Source: Sphingomonas sp. KR3-1
GTDB lineage: Bacteria > Pseudomonadota > Alphaproteobacteria > Sphingomonadales > Sphingomonadaceae
Length of the DNA stretch: 64,000 nt
Direction: 5' to 3'
Assembly (NCBI RefSeq): GCF_040049295.1
Contig: NZ_JBDZDQ010000001.1
Location: forward strand, 1,426,001-1,490,000
Numbering within the stretch: the stretch's first letter is position 1; the number at the start of each line of letters is the position of its first letter. The translations under genes and the position numbers were made by a program. A model generated the notes under the pieces. It was not told where the DNA came from. It saw nothing but the letters and a program-made list of their open reading frames with translations, and did not search any database. Positions 1 through 11,984 of the stretch are shown here, piece after piece.

Positions 1-2
1 TC

Positions 3-368
3 CTCGCCGGCGCCACGCTGGCGTTCGCGCCGGCCGCGCTGGCGCAGACCGCCCCGCAGACGACGCCCGCCCCGGCAGCTCCTGCCGCCGCCCCCGCCAC
101 CTCGGCCACGGTGACCGATGCCGAGGTCTCGCAATTCGCCACCGCCGCGCTCGAGGTCGAGAAGATCCGCAAGGACACGACCGTGGCGGACGCCGACAAG
201 GGCGCCAAGATGATGGCCGCCGCGACCGGTGCCGGCCTGACGGCGGAGCGCTTCAATGCGATCGGTCAGGCGATGGCCACCGACACCGCGCTCAACGCGC
301 GCGTGCAGGCCGCGGCCAGCGCCAAGATGGCCGCGAGCGGCACGACGCCGGCGGCGAAGCAGAACTGA
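3..368 (+). CDS. DUF4168 domain protein, 5' end outside window
   Basis: The reading frame is open from base 3, so the start codon lies upstream of the window. The visible N-terminus is the end of a signal peptide (APAALAQ) followed by a Pro/Ala-rich linker. A helical domain follows, containing VTDAEVSQFATAALEVEKIR and a second helical part (GLTAERFNAIGQAMATDTAL). This arrangement fits DUF4168, a family of small exported proteins of unknown role. The valine at base 111 (GTG) could be mistaken for a start, but the export signal upstream argues against it. An intrinsic terminator follows 22 bases after the stop. Confidence 0.75.
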   Translation, partial: LAGATLAFAPAALAQTAPQTTPAPAAPAAAPATSATVTDAEVSQFATAALEVEKIRKDTTVADADKGAKMMAAATGAGLTAERFNAIGQAMATDTALNARVQAAASAKMAASGTTPAAKQN

Positions 369-390
369 CCTGTCCTCAGGCAGAAGGCGA

Positions 391-420
391 AAGGCCGGGG
401 CTTTGGCTCCGGCCTTTTTC
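391..420 (+). terminator. Intrinsic terminator after DUF4168 gene
   Basis: A hairpin with arms GGCCGG and CCGGCC around a 10-base loop is followed directly by five T residues. It sits just after the stop codon at 368. Confidence 0.85.
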
Positions 421-442
421 ACGGGTGCGGTTCGGCCTCTCC

Positions 443-562
443 CTCACCGTCACCCCGGCCTCGTGCCGGGGCCCACGGTGCCGCACCGGATGACAGTTGG
501 GCCTCTTGCCTGTCACTCGCCTCTTGGTGGACACCGGCACAAGGCCGGGGTGACGAAGGTTC
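443..562. repeat. REP-like palindromes (CCCCGGCC family)
   Basis: Two imperfect copies of a short palindromic unit, CACCCCGGCCTCGTGCCGGGG and, in the other orientation, CAAGGCCGGGGTGACGAAG, lie between convergent genes. Related units occur at 1767-1858. Units of this type are common between sphingomonad genes and act as REP/BIME-like elements. I see no gene here. Confidence 0.6.
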
Positions 563-577
563 TGGGGAATTCCGCCC

Positions 578-1045
578 CTAGCCCTTCGCGCAGCCCAGCG
601 CGGCGGCATCGATCGCGGTGGCGGCGCCCTTGAGCGCGTAGCTGTCGGCGAAGGGCGTGCCGCTGGCGCCGACCGTCTCCACGCTCATGCTCCGCCCCGC
701 GCGCATCGCAGTGACGATCGCGGCGTCGGTGCGGGCATCGGGCGCCCAGGCGTCGGCATCGCCGGCCTGGAGCTCGAAGCGGCGCTCGCCGATCGACAAA
801 GTGACGCGGGCATTGGCGGCGCGGGCGCGGCTCAGGCGGATGTGGAGCTGGTTGCGCACGCCATCGCGCGGCCAGGTGGCGATGCTGGCGAACGGGCGCG
901 CCTCGCGATATTTCTCAACCGGCTGGGCGATGGCGAAGCAGCGCAGCGGCGACGCGTCGCGGAACGCCCCCCAGCTGTCGAACGTCCCGAGCGGCGCGCG
1001 TGGTTGCGCCTGGGAGAGCAGCAGGAGCAGCGCCAGCGCGCTCAT
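578..1045 (-). CDS. Secreted IalB-like protein
   Basis: This 155-residue protein has a short hydrophobic N-terminus (MSALALLLLLSQAQ), probably a signal peptide. The body contains FDSWGAFRD, FAIAQPVEKY and a C-terminal ALGCAKG with a paired cysteine earlier (LRCFAIA). The pattern resembles the invasion-associated locus B (IalB) family of small periplasmic beta-sandwich proteins, whose exact role outside Bartonella is unclear. Its ATG overlaps the stop of the upstream histidine phosphatase gene by four bases (ATGA), so the two are probably translated together. The family call is from recall and is moderate. Confidence 0.6.
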   Translation of the reverse strand: MSALALLLLLSQAQPRAPLGTFDSWGAFRDASPLRCFAIAQPVEKYREARPFASIATWPRDGVRNQLHIRLSRARAANARVTLSIGERRFELQAGDADAWAPDARTDAAIVTAMRAGRSMSVETVGASGTPFADSYALKGAATAIDAAALGCAKG

Positions 1046-1689
1046 GCCGGCGCGGCGCTGCGGCCGGTGCCGGTGTGGACCACCGTCTCGACCCCGGCTT
1101 CGATCTTGACCACCGACCCTTGCGGCAGATCGGGCGCCACCGGTGCGCCGAACTGCGGCATCACCGGCAGCCCGGTCATCACTCCGCGCAGGATCCGGCT
1201 CGACATGCCGTGCATGATCACCAGCCGGTCGCCGGGATCGTCATCGGTGTCGGCGAGCCAGGACGAGACGCGCACCGCGATCCCGTCATACCATTCGCCG
1301 CCCGGCGGCGCATGGGTGTAGAGGCCGTGCTCGACATCGAGAAAGCCCGGCGCCTCGGCCAGCACATCGGCATAATAGCGCCCGCTCCATTCGCCCATGC
1401 CGATCTCGACCAGCCGGTCGTCGTGGCGGGCCTGGTGCCAGTCGAGCTCGAGATGCTCGGCGATGATCGCCAGCGTCTGCAACGCGCGGCCGGCGCTCGA
1501 CGACCACATGGTCAGCCTGGGCCTGGGCCCGAGGATCGCGCGCAGCGCCGCGCCCATCTGGTCCGCCTGGGCGAAGCCGGCGCGGGTGAGCGGCGTGTGC
1601 GGATGATCGCCCTGCATGCGCCGGGCGAGGTTGAACACGGTCTCGCCGTGCCGGGCGATGAAATCGCGGCCTTTGCGGTGGTTTGTCAC
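1042..1689 (-). CDS. Histidine phosphatase family protein
   Basis: The N-terminal RHGET motif (FIARHGETVFNLARRMQGD) is the phosphohistidine signature of the branch-2 phosphoglycerate-mutase-like superfamily. Later come the conserved arginine/glutamate stretch EIGMGEWSGR and the second catalytic histidine in VIMHGMSSRI. The frame is open upstream to 1863, but that part crosses a REP-like repeat. I therefore choose the GTG at 1689, which puts RHGET near residue 15 as is normal, giving 215 residues. The substrate cannot be told from sequence. It is the first gene of a two-gene unit with the IalB-like protein. Confidence 0.8.
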   Translation of the reverse strand: MTNHRKGRDFIARHGETVFNLARRMQGDHPHTPLTRAGFAQADQMGAALRAILGPRPRLTMWSSSAGRALQTLAIIAEHLELDWHQARHDDRLVEIGMGEWSGRYYADVLAEAPGFLDVEHGLYTHAPPGGEWYDGIAVRVSSWLADTDDDPGDRLVIMHGMSSRILRGVMTGLPVMPQFGAPVAPDLPQGSVVKIEAGVETVVHTGTGRSAAPA

Positions 1690-1766
1690 GGTGCCGTTGA
1701 AACCCGGACCGGCGGGGAAAGGCAATGGCGAAATTGGCGGCGGCGACTGGGCGGTGCCAACTCCCT

Positions 1767-1858
1767 CGTTACCCCGGCCTTGAGTCGGGGCCTCGCTGGC
1801 TTTGCTCGTTCGAAAGAAGAAGCGGGATCCCGGCTCAAGGCCGGGATGACGGGAGACG
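1767..1858. repeat. REP-like inverted pair between genes
   Basis: TTACCCCGGCCTTGAGTCGGGG and, about 40 bases on, CCCGGCTCAAGGCCGGGATGACG form an inverted pair. It belongs to the same family as the units at 443-562. Bases 1860-2040, between this and the next gene, hold no ORF and presumably contain the promoter of the outer-membrane gene, though I see no convincing hexamers. Confidence 0.6.
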
Positions 1859-2051
1859 AGCACGGCGCAACTCAGTTTTGCCGTCTCGATGAGCAGTGCA
1901 TCGTGCGCGACGGCTGCCCGTTCCGTAGCGTTACCTGTGACAAAAGAGCAACGGAATCAGCTGTTTATCTGAGGTTCATGAAACTTCCGACTCCCCCGCC
2001 CGGTTGAGCCGTCCGCCTGCCTGTTCGCGGGCCAGTACCCAAGGAGTAGTT

Positions 2052-2714
2052 ATGCGTAAGCTTGTATTCGTCGCCGCCCTCGCCGCTTCCACGGCCGTCG
2101 CGGCGCCCGCCTTCGCCCAGGATTCGACCCCGTCCAACGGCGGCTTCCATGTCGGCGTGATCGGCGGCCTCGACATCCTGCGCCCCGGCAGCACCGAGGA
2201 TTCGGACCTGCGCGGCGACGACCAGAGCACCGAGGGTTTCCTCTACGGTGTCGAGGCCGGCTATGACATTCCGCTCGGCGACAAGGCGTTCATCGGCATC
2301 GAGGGCGAGGCCAGCAAGGCGACCGGCAAGGTGCGCTACGACACGCCCGATCCCAACGACTTCGGCTATGGCCAGGTGAAGACCGGCCGCGACCTCTATG
2401 TCGGCGGCCGCGTCGGCTTCATGGCGAGCCCGAGCACCAAGATCTACGCCAAGGCCGGCTACACCAATGCCCAGCTCAACCTGCTGGCATCGGACGGCAC
2501 CTCCAGGCTCGAGGACCGCTACAACCTTGACGGCTGGCGCGTCGGCGCCGGCGTCGAGAAGTCGATCGGCAGCAACACCTACGCCAAGCTCGAATATCGC
2601 TATTCCAACTACAAGGACGCGAATTTCGAATATGCCAATGGCGCGACGACCAACCAGTTCAACGTCGATACCGACCGCCACCAGATCGTGGCGGGCGTCG
2701 GCTTCCGCTTCTAA
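2052..2714 (+). CDS. Outer-membrane beta-barrel protein (opacity/OmpA-like)
   Basis: A 220-residue protein with a clear signal peptide (MRKLVFVAALAASTAVAAPAFAQ) and alternating amphipathic strands typical of an eight-stranded barrel. Examples are GGFHVGVIGGLDIL, GFLYGVEAGYDIPLG, VGGRVGFM and KIYAKAGYTNAQL. The C-terminal GVGFRF ends in phenylalanine, the signal read by the BAM machinery. The start is the ATG at 2052, eight bases after a strong AAGGAG. An intrinsic terminator follows at 2751, so it is monocistronic. Family: opacity-type/OmpW-like surface barrels. The ligand or role is not evident. Confidence 0.85.
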   Translation: MRKLVFVAALAASTAVAAPAFAQDSTPSNGGFHVGVIGGLDILRPGSTEDSDLRGDDQSTEGFLYGVEAGYDIPLGDKAFIGIEGEASKATGKVRYDTPDPNDFGYGQVKTGRDLYVGGRVGFMASPSTKIYAKAGYTNAQLNLLASDGTSRLEDRYNLDGWRVGAGVEKSIGSNTYAKLEYRYSNYKDANFEYANGATTNQFNVDTDRHQIVAGVGFRF

Positions 2715-2750
2715 ACTGGCTGCAGCGCATCATTTTGGTGTGCATAGAGA

Positions 2751-2780
2751 GGGCCGGGGCGCTTGCTCCGGCCCTTTTTG
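2751..2780 (+). terminator. Intrinsic terminator after OMP gene
   Basis: GGGCCGG and CCGGCCC arms around a 10-base loop are followed by a run of T. It has the same GGCCGG/CCGGCC stem design as the terminator at 391. Confidence 0.88.
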
Positions 2781-2851
2781 CCGTTAAGGGTAAGCGTCGG
2801 ATTGGTCCCGGTACCGGGTTGGATTCGGGCACATAGCCCCGGGGGTTCTTG

Positions 2852-3964
2852 ATGAAGGCGACGATCGAACGCGCAACTCTTTTGAGGGGCCTCAGCCACG
2901 TCCAGTCCGTGGTCGAGCGGCGCAACACGATCCCCATCCTGTCCAACGTGCTGATCGAGGCACAGTCGGGCGGCACGATGCGGCTGATGGCGACCGACCT
3001 CGACCTGCAGATCGACGAGACGATCGCGGCAGCGGTGGACCAGCCCGGCTCGGTCACCGTGCCGGCGCACACGCTGTTCGACATCGTGCGCAAGCTGCCC
3101 GAGGGCTCGCAGGTCGAGCTGACCGCGGCCGAGGGCCGGATCACGGTCAATGCCGGGCGCGCGCGCTTCACGCTATCGACGCTGCCGCGCGACGATTTCC
3201 CGATGATCGCCGAGGGCGAGCTGCCGACGACGTTCGAGCTGCCGGCCGAGACGCTCAAGCAGATCATCGACAAGACCCGCTTCGCGATCTCGACCGAAGA
3301 GACGCGCTATTATCTCAACGGCATCTATCTGCACGTGACCGAGGAGACCGCCCCGGTGCTGCGCGCCGCCGCGACCGACGGCCACCGCCTCGCCCGCGTC
3401 ACCGTGGCGCGCCCCGACGGCGCCGATTCGATGCCGGGCGTGATCATTCCGCGCAAGTGCGTGGGCGAGCTGCGCAAGCTGCTCGACGAGGTCGACGGCT
3501 CGATCGGCGTGTCGCTGTCCAACTCGAAGATTCGCTTCGACCTGGGCCAGGCGATCCTGACCTCGAAGCTGATCGACGGCACCTTCCCGGATTACACGCG
3601 CGTGATTCCGACGGGCAACGACAAGCTGCTCAAGCTCGACCCGAAGAGCTTCATGGAAGGCGTCGACCGCGTCTCGACGATCGCGACCGAGAAGACGCGC
3701 GCGGTGAAGATGGCGCTCGACCGCGACAAGATCATCCTCTCGGTGACCAGCCCGGAGAATGGCGCGGCGGCCGAGGAAGTGCCGGGCGACTATGCCGCGA
3801 TGCCCTTCGAGATCGGCTTCAACAGCCGCTATCTGATGGACATCCTCAACCAGATCGAAGGCGATTCGGTGGAGGTCCACCTGGCCGACGCCGCGGCGCC
3901 GACGCTGATCCGCGAGAACGACAAGTCGCCGGCGCTGTACGTGCTGATGCCGATGCGGGTTTGA
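2852..3964 (+). CDS. dnaN: DNA polymerase III beta subunit (sliding clamp)
   Basis: This 370-residue protein matches the bacterial clamp over its whole length. It starts MKATIERATLLRGLSHVQSV and contains VERRNTIPILSNVLIEA and FPMIAEGELP. It ends in the hydrophobic-cleft tail YVLMPMRV. The clamp encircles DNA and tethers polymerase III and other partners. The ATG at 2852 is preferred over the TTG at 2849 because it matches the family N-terminus and follows a GGGGG purine tract. dnaN is not next to dnaA here. recF lies 1.8 kb downstream and gyrB 4.6 kb downstream, a loosened version of the ancestral dnaN-recF-gyrB order. Confidence 0.97.
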   Translation: MKATIERATLLRGLSHVQSVVERRNTIPILSNVLIEAQSGGTMRLMATDLDLQIDETIAAAVDQPGSVTVPAHTLFDIVRKLPEGSQVELTAAEGRITVNAGRARFTLSTLPRDDFPMIAEGELPTTFELPAETLKQIIDKTRFAISTEETRYYLNGIYLHVTEETAPVLRAAATDGHRLARVTVARPDGADSMPGVIIPRKCVGELRKLLDEVDGSIGVSLSNSKIRFDLGQAILTSKLIDGTFPDYTRVIPTGNDKLLKLDPKSFMEGVDRVSTIATEKTRAVKMALDRDKIILSVTSPENGAAAEEVPGDYAAMPFEIGFNSRYLMDILNQIEGDSVEVHLADAAAPTLIRENDKSPALYVLMPMRV

Positions 3965-3966
3965 GG

Positions 3967-4102
3967 TTCCCCTCCCTGCAAGGGAGGGCCTTGGGTTAGA
4001 AAAGGTCGGGCTCGATGCCCGGCCTTTTCTTTTTGCCGACCGGTCGCCGGGCTCGCAAACGCTCGCAACCCACCCCCGGCCCCTCCCTTGCAGGGAGGGG
4101 AG
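3967..4102. repeat. Palindromic terminator-bearing repeat element, copy 1
   Basis: The two ends are inverted copies of each other: CCCCTCCCTGCAAGGGAGGG on the left, and CCCTCCCTTGCAGGGAGGGG preceded by CGCTCGCAACCCACCCCCGG on the right. The centre is a hairpin with CGGGCTCGATGCCCGG. A nearly identical 138-bp copy lies at 50416-50553 and a half copy at 6913-6982. The shape is that of a small MITE- or BIME-like element that doubles as a terminator. Confidence 0.75.
3998..4034 (+). terminator. Intrinsic terminator after dnaN, inside repeat element
   Basis: AGAAAAGGTCGGG and CCCGGCCTTTTCT pair around CTCGATG and are followed by T residues. The A-tract upstream makes it usable in both directions. 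Confidence 0.8.
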
Positions 4103-4124
4103 AAGGGATGTGCGCTTACCGGAG

Positions 4125-4164
4125 TTGATTTCCTGACCCGGCTCCTATATTGACACTATTGTCA
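4125..4164 (+). promoter_or_regulatory. Promoter with palindromic operator before coq4-like gene
   Basis: A perfect inverted repeat TGACA-CTAT-TGTCA (4151-4164) directly follows a possible promoter: TTGATT at 4125-4130, a 15-base spacer, and TATATT at 4146-4151. A palindrome at the predicted transcription start is the usual place for a repressor site, and TGACA...TGTCA half-sites are common for TetR-type repressors. No TetR gene lies in the window, so the binding protein is unknown. Confidence 0.55.
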
Positions 4165-4182
4165 GTAAGGGATTCGACCAGA

Positions 4183-4947
4183 ATGGCCACGCAACCCGCG
4201 CCGCAGACCTTCAACCCCGGCATCCCGATGAAGCGGGAATGGGGCACGGCGTTCCGCGCGCTGGGGCGGCTGCTCGCCAATGGCGACGATACCGAGCAGG
4301 TGTTCCGGATCATGCGCGCGCTGAACGGCGACGTGACCCAGCGCAACTATCGCAAGCTGCTGACGCTGCCGGGCGGCGGGCGCATCGCGTTCAAGCATGT
4401 CGAGATGGCCGAGCGGCTTTCGGACCGTGCCTGGATCGACGGCTTCGCCGCGGGCACGGTGGGCGCGGCCTATCGCGAGTTCCTCGATTCGACCGGCTTC
4501 TCGGCCGACGGGCTCGTCGCGGTCAGCATGGCCGAGGGCGCGTTCCAGAATGTCGATGTCGAGCATCCCTATGCCTGGATGGGCCGGCGCGAGCGCGACA
4601 TCCACGATTTGTGGCACGTGATCACCGGCTACAAGGCCGACGAGCATCTCGGCGAGGCCTGCCTGGTCGCCTTCTCCTTCGCGCAGACCGGCGGGCTGGG
4701 CTGGGGCTTCATCGCGGCGGGCGCGGCGCTGAAGAGCCTGCGCATCACTCGCAAGCTCGATTTCTTCCGCGCGGTGGTCGAGGGCTATGCCCATGGCAAG
4801 CGGGCCGGCTGGCTGCACGGCGAGGATTACGAGACGCTGCTCGCCGAGCCGCTCGACCAGGTCCGCCGCCGGCTGGCTATCGGCGACCCGGCCAAATACC
4901 GGATCGCGCAGGCGAGCCTGGCCGAGGCCGGGCTCAAGGGAATCTAG
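4183..4947 (+). CDS. Coq4 family protein
   Basis: A 254-residue protein whose key motif is HDLWHVITGYKADEHLGE (from residue 141). This is the metal-binding HDxxH...E signature of Coq4. Coq4 proteins take part in ubiquinone biosynthesis; in mitochondria Coq4 acts at the ring C1 decarboxylation/hydroxylation step and organises the complex. Sphingomonads carry several Coq4-like copies, so a quinone role here is inferred. The ATG at 4183 is chosen over an in-frame TTG at 4150 because the TTG lies inside the operator palindrome. The gene is isolated between a terminator-bearing repeat and a convergent gene, with its own regulated promoter. Confidence 0.85.
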   Translation: MATQPAPQTFNPGIPMKREWGTAFRALGRLLANGDDTEQVFRIMRALNGDVTQRNYRKLLTLPGGGRIAFKHVEMAERLSDRAWIDGFAAGTVGAAYREFLDSTGFSADGLVAVSMAEGAFQNVDVEHPYAWMGRRERDIHDLWHVITGYKADEHLGEACLVAFSFAQTGGLGWGFIAAGAALKSLRITRKLDFFRAVVEGYAHGKRAGWLHGEDYETLLAEPLDQVRRRLAIGDPAKYRIAQASLAEAGLKGI

Positions 4948-4968
4948 TTACGCCTGCCCCTGCCCACC

Positions 4969-5718
4969 TCAGGGCAGCGTCTGGATCTTGCCGCCGCCCG
5001 GCTTCATCATGCCGTCCATCGCGCTGAACAGCTCGTCCGCCGAGGTGACCGGCGCGGGCAGCTCGAAATGCTTGGGATCGATCCTGGCGGTGTCGAACGC
5101 CTTGAACTCGATCAGCGGCGCCTCGGGCTTGGCGGCGGCCTCGTCGACGGGGGTGATGCGCAGCGGCGTGCCCTTGGCGAACAGCTCGGTCAGCCGGGCC
5201 GAGAAGCCGGTCTCGGCGGGGAACATCTGGCCGAAGAAATCGGCGGCGATCGCGATCGCGCGGCGGAACACGTCGCCGACCGGGGCGAGCGCGGGATCGG
5301 CGGCGACCACTATCTCGACATGCCGCTTCTGCGACGCCTCGTCGCCCTGCACCATCATCAGGTTCCAGGTCGCGCCCTGCTGGCCGGCGATGGCGACGGC
5401 GGCACCCGGCGCGAGGCCGAAGCGCATCTCCGCCGCCTTGGGATCGCCGCCCTTGGGGATGAATCCCTTGATCAGGCTCGCCATCTCGGCGAGCTCGAAG
5501 ACCTTGGGGCCATCCTTGTCGTCGATCACGACATAGTCGGTGCCCTCGCGGTGGATGATCGCGAACTTGCCGGCGACGTCGAGCCGCGAATTGCCGGCCT
5601 GGTCGGCCTCGACGACCAGCTCCTTGCCGCCGGCGGTGTAGTGCGCGGTGATGTCGGCGAGCGCGGGCATCGGCAGCAGCGCGAGCAGCGCGGCGAAGAG
5701 CAGCTTGGTACGCAACAT
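4969..5718 (-). CDS. Secreted protein of unknown function
   Basis: 249 residues beginning with a clear signal peptide ([21 protein letters not shown]). The mature part starts [27 protein letters not shown] and later has an alternating strand pattern. I do not recognise a domain. The ATG at 5718 follows GGGGGAAGAACCG on the coding strand, a good ribosome-binding site. A longer frame upstream to 5979 overlaps recF and is not used. It converges on the coq4-like gene, leaving 21 bases between stops, and is divergent from recF. Confidence 0.65.
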   Translation of the reverse strand: MLRTKLLFAALLALLPMPALADITAHYTAGGKELVVEADQAGNSRLDVAGKFAIIHREGTDYVVIDDKDGPKVFELAEMASLIKGFIPKGGDPKAAEMRFGLAPGAAVAIAGQQGATWNLMMVQGDEASQKRHVEIVVAADPALAPVGDVFRRAIAIAADFFGQMFPAETGFSARLTELFAKGTPLRITPVDEAAAKPEAPLIEFKAFDTARIDPKHFELPAPVTSADELFSAMDGMMKPGGGKIQTLP

Positions 5719-5810
5719 TCGGTTCTTCCCCCTTTGAATCGGCACGATCATCCGCGAGTTCGCGCGCGGCGGCAATAGTGCGGCGGCGCAGGATCGGCTA
5801 TCGGCGGGAA

Positions 5811-6878
5811 ATGGCAGTGTCCCGCCTCGTGCTAACCGACTTCCGCAACCATCAGGACGCCGTGCTCGCACCCGGGCCGGGCTTCGTGGTGCTGAGCGGC
5901 GAGAATGGCGCGGGCAAGACCAATGTGCTCGAGGCGCTGTCGCTGCTCGCCCCCGGCCGCGGCCTACGCCGCGCGCCACTGGCCGAGATGGCGCGGCAGG
6001 GCGGCAAGGGCGGGTTCGGGGTGGCGGCGCGGCTGGGAGACGTCGACCTGGGCACCGGCACCCAGGCCGATGCGCCCGAGCGGCGGCAGGTGCGGATCAA
6101 CGGCGCGACCGCGGCGGCGACGACGCTGGCCGAATGGGTGAGCGTGCTGTGGCTGACCCCGGCGATGGACCGGCTGTTCGTCGATGCCGCGGGCGAGCGG
6201 CGGCGCTTCCTTGACCGGCTGACGCTGGCGCTGGAACCCGGGCATGCGCACCATTCGACGCGCTACGAAGCGGCGATGCGCGAGCGCAACCGGCTGCTCG
6301 CGGACGACGGCGCGCCCGATCCCGACTGGCTGACCGCGCTCGAAGCGCGGATGGCCGAACATGGCGCCGCGATCGATGCGGCGCGGCGTGACATGGTTTC
6401 CGCGCTCGCCGAGCGGCTGGCGGCGCAGCCTGAGGGACCGTTCGCCCGCGCAGGACTCGCGCTTGAAGGCTGGCAGGGCGATGCCCGGACGCTGGCGCGC
6501 GAGCTCGCCGCCGGCCGCCGGCGCGATGCCGCTGCAGGGCGCACGCTGAGCGGGCCGCACCGGGCAGACCTGCTGGTCACGCATCTGGGCAAGGGCCAGC
6601 CCGCGCATCTCTGCTCGACCGGTGAGCAAAAAGCGCTGCTGCTCGGGCTCGTCCTCGCCCATGCCGAACTGGTCGCCGAGCGCGCCGGGCGGGCGCCGAT
6701 CCTGCTGCTCGACGAAGTCGCCGCGCATCTCGATCCGGGCCGCCGCGCGGCCTTGTTCGCGCGGCTGGAGGGGCGCGGGCAGGTATGGATGACGGGGACC
6801 GAGCCGGCGCTGTTCGAGGCGGTACCCGGGGGAGCGACGCGGTACCGGGTGGCGGAGGGGATCGTCTCTGCCGAATAG
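5811..6878 (+). CDS. recF: DNA replication and repair protein RecF
   Basis: A 355-residue ABC/SMC-type ATPase. Walker A is GENGAGKT at residues 30-37, the signature-like segment is LSGPHRADL, and Walker B is [13 protein letters not shown]. RecF loads RecA at gaps through RecOR. The N-terminus [12 protein letters not shown] is typical (RL.L..FRN). The ATG at 5811 follows GGCGGGAA; an earlier in-frame ATG at 5778 would add an Arg-rich extension not seen in the family. Transcription ends at the T-run hairpin at 6913-6942. Confidence 0.95.
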   Translation: MAVSRLVLTDFRNHQDAVLAPGPGFVVLSGENGAGKTNVLEALSLLAPGRGLRRAPLAEMARQGGKGGFGVAARLGDVDLGTGTQADAPERRQVRINGATAAATTLAEWVSVLWLTPAMDRLFVDAAGERRRFLDRLTLALEPGHAHHSTRYEAAMRERNRLLADDGAPDPDWLTALEARMAEHGAAIDAARRDMVSALAERLAAQPEGPFARAGLALEGWQGDARTLARELAAGRRRDAAAGRTLSGPHRADLLVTHLGKGQPAHLCSTGEQKALLLGLVLAHAELVAERAGRAPILLLDEVAAHLDPGRRAALFARLEGRGQVWMTGTEPALFEAVPGGATRYRVAEGIVSAE

Positions 6879-6912
6879 GCCTGCATGCGAAGCGAGCCCT
6901 GCCACCAACCAA

Positions 6913-6982
6913 GAAAAAGCCGGGCATCGAGCCCGACTTTTTCCAACCCACCCCTGCCCCCTCCCTTGCAGGGAGGGGAGTT
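6913..6982. repeat. Half copy of terminator-bearing repeat, after recF
   Basis: AAAAAGCCGGGC-ATCGA-GCCCGACTTTTT is an intrinsic terminator for recF, usable from both sides. It is followed by AACCCACCCCTGCCC and CTCCCTTGCAGGGAGGGG, the right arm of the repeat found whole at 3967-4102 and 50416-50553. The left arm is missing and recF ends there instead. Confidence 0.75.
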
Positions 6983-7000
6983 TAGAAGCGAATGGCCCCG

Positions 7001-11087
<4,087 letters not shown>

Positions 11088-11111
11088 AGCGGCCTGACAG
11101 CAAGGGAAACG

Positions 11112-11147
11112 GAAAGACCGGGCGGTGGCGACACCGCCCGGTCTTTC
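11112..11147. terminator. Strong bidirectional terminator between gyrB and PUL operon
   Basis: A perfect 16-bp stem (GAAAGACCGGGCGGTG and its complement) has a GCGA tetraloop and A/T flanks on both sides. It ends gyrB from the left and the minus-strand operon from the right, and overlaps the last bases of the 11146-11970 gene. Confidence 0.9.
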
Positions 11148-11970
11148 AATTGCCGGGCTTCGCCATCGCGCGCGAGATCTGGTGCGCCTGGCCGGTGGCA
11201 TAGCCGGTGCCCTCGATCGCATAGAGGCCCGCGAGCAGCCGCGCGTCCATCTCGGTCATCGCCCTGGGCGGAGCGCCGGCCTGGGGATCGAACAACGTCA
11301 GGATGGTATTGACCGCGGCGCCGTCCCTGGGCGGATGCGCGCCGGCGAGCGTGCGCATCACGACATAGTCGGCGATCTGGGCGATCGTCTTGTCGAGCAC
11401 TACCCGCTTGTCGAGCACGACCACGGCGTTGACCGTCGCGGCCTGGGTCGGCTGGCCGAACACCGAGCTGCTGTGGCTGTCGCTGAGCGCGGTCTTGGGG
11501 GCGCCATCCTCGTCGCGTTCCTCGATCAGCCGCCAGGCATGGACCGGGCCCTTGGCGAAGGCATCGCGCAGGTCGACATCCTGGAGATCGTCGAAAAAGG
11601 TCGAGTGGCGCTTGCGCATCATCGCGATGAAGCCGTCGGCATCGGCGGCGATCACCAGGACCAGGTTGGGCTCGCACCCGGCCGCGCCGAGCCGCACCTT
11701 CGCACCCTCGGCATCGCGGCGCAGGCGATCGGCGATCGCATCGGCCTTGGCGGCGGGCACGCCGAGCACGAGCGGGCAGACCGGCTCGAGGAAGCGCGCC
11801 AGCTGGCCGGTGTCCAGCGCGACCAGCTGGCGGACGAAGCGCTCGGCCTGCTTGACCGGGGGCTGCTGCTTGCCGGTGACGGTGATCGCGGCGTCGGGCT
11901 TGTCCTGCGCCCATGCAGCGGGCGCGGCGAGCGAAGCAGCAAGCAGCAGCGCGGGGGTGATGAAGCGCAT
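11146..11970 (-). CDS. Secreted protein of unknown function, last gene of PUL operon
   Basis: 274 residues with a signal peptide (MRFITPALLLAASLAAPAAWAQ) and an ITVTGKQQPP segment. The body is helical with two cysteines (EPVCPLVLG and AAGCEPNLVLVI) that could form a disulfide. I do not recognise a domain; similar proteins are, from memory, scattered through sphingomonad genomes. It starts 14 bases after the sulfatase stop and ends in the shared terminator, so it is co-transcribed with the receptor-GH2-sulfatase operon. A glycan role is guilt by association only. Confidence 0.6.
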   Translation of the reverse strand: MRFITPALLLAASLAAPAAWAQDKPDAAITVTGKQQPPVKQAERFVRQLVALDTGQLARFLEPVCPLVLGVPAAKADAIADRLRRDAEGAKVRLGAAGCEPNLVLVIAADADGFIAMMRKRHSTFFDDLQDVDLRDAFAKGPVHAWRLIEERDEDGAPKTALSDSHSSSVFGQPTQAATVNAVVVLDKRVVLDKTIAQIADYVVMRTLAGAHPPRDGAAVNTILTLFDPQAGAPPRAMTEMDARLLAGLYAIEGTGYATGQAHQISRAMAKPGN

Positions 11971-11984
11971 CGACCGGACTCCCC

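Noticed and set aside
1690-1863. Longer N-terminus for the histidine phosphatase starting at 1863
   Set aside because: It crosses a REP-like repeat and would put RHGET about 70 residues in, unlike the family.
2791-4146. Replication origin near dnaN
   Set aside because: dnaA is absent, and I see no cluster of DnaA boxes or AT-rich unwinding region. The palindromes here belong to the dispersed repeat.
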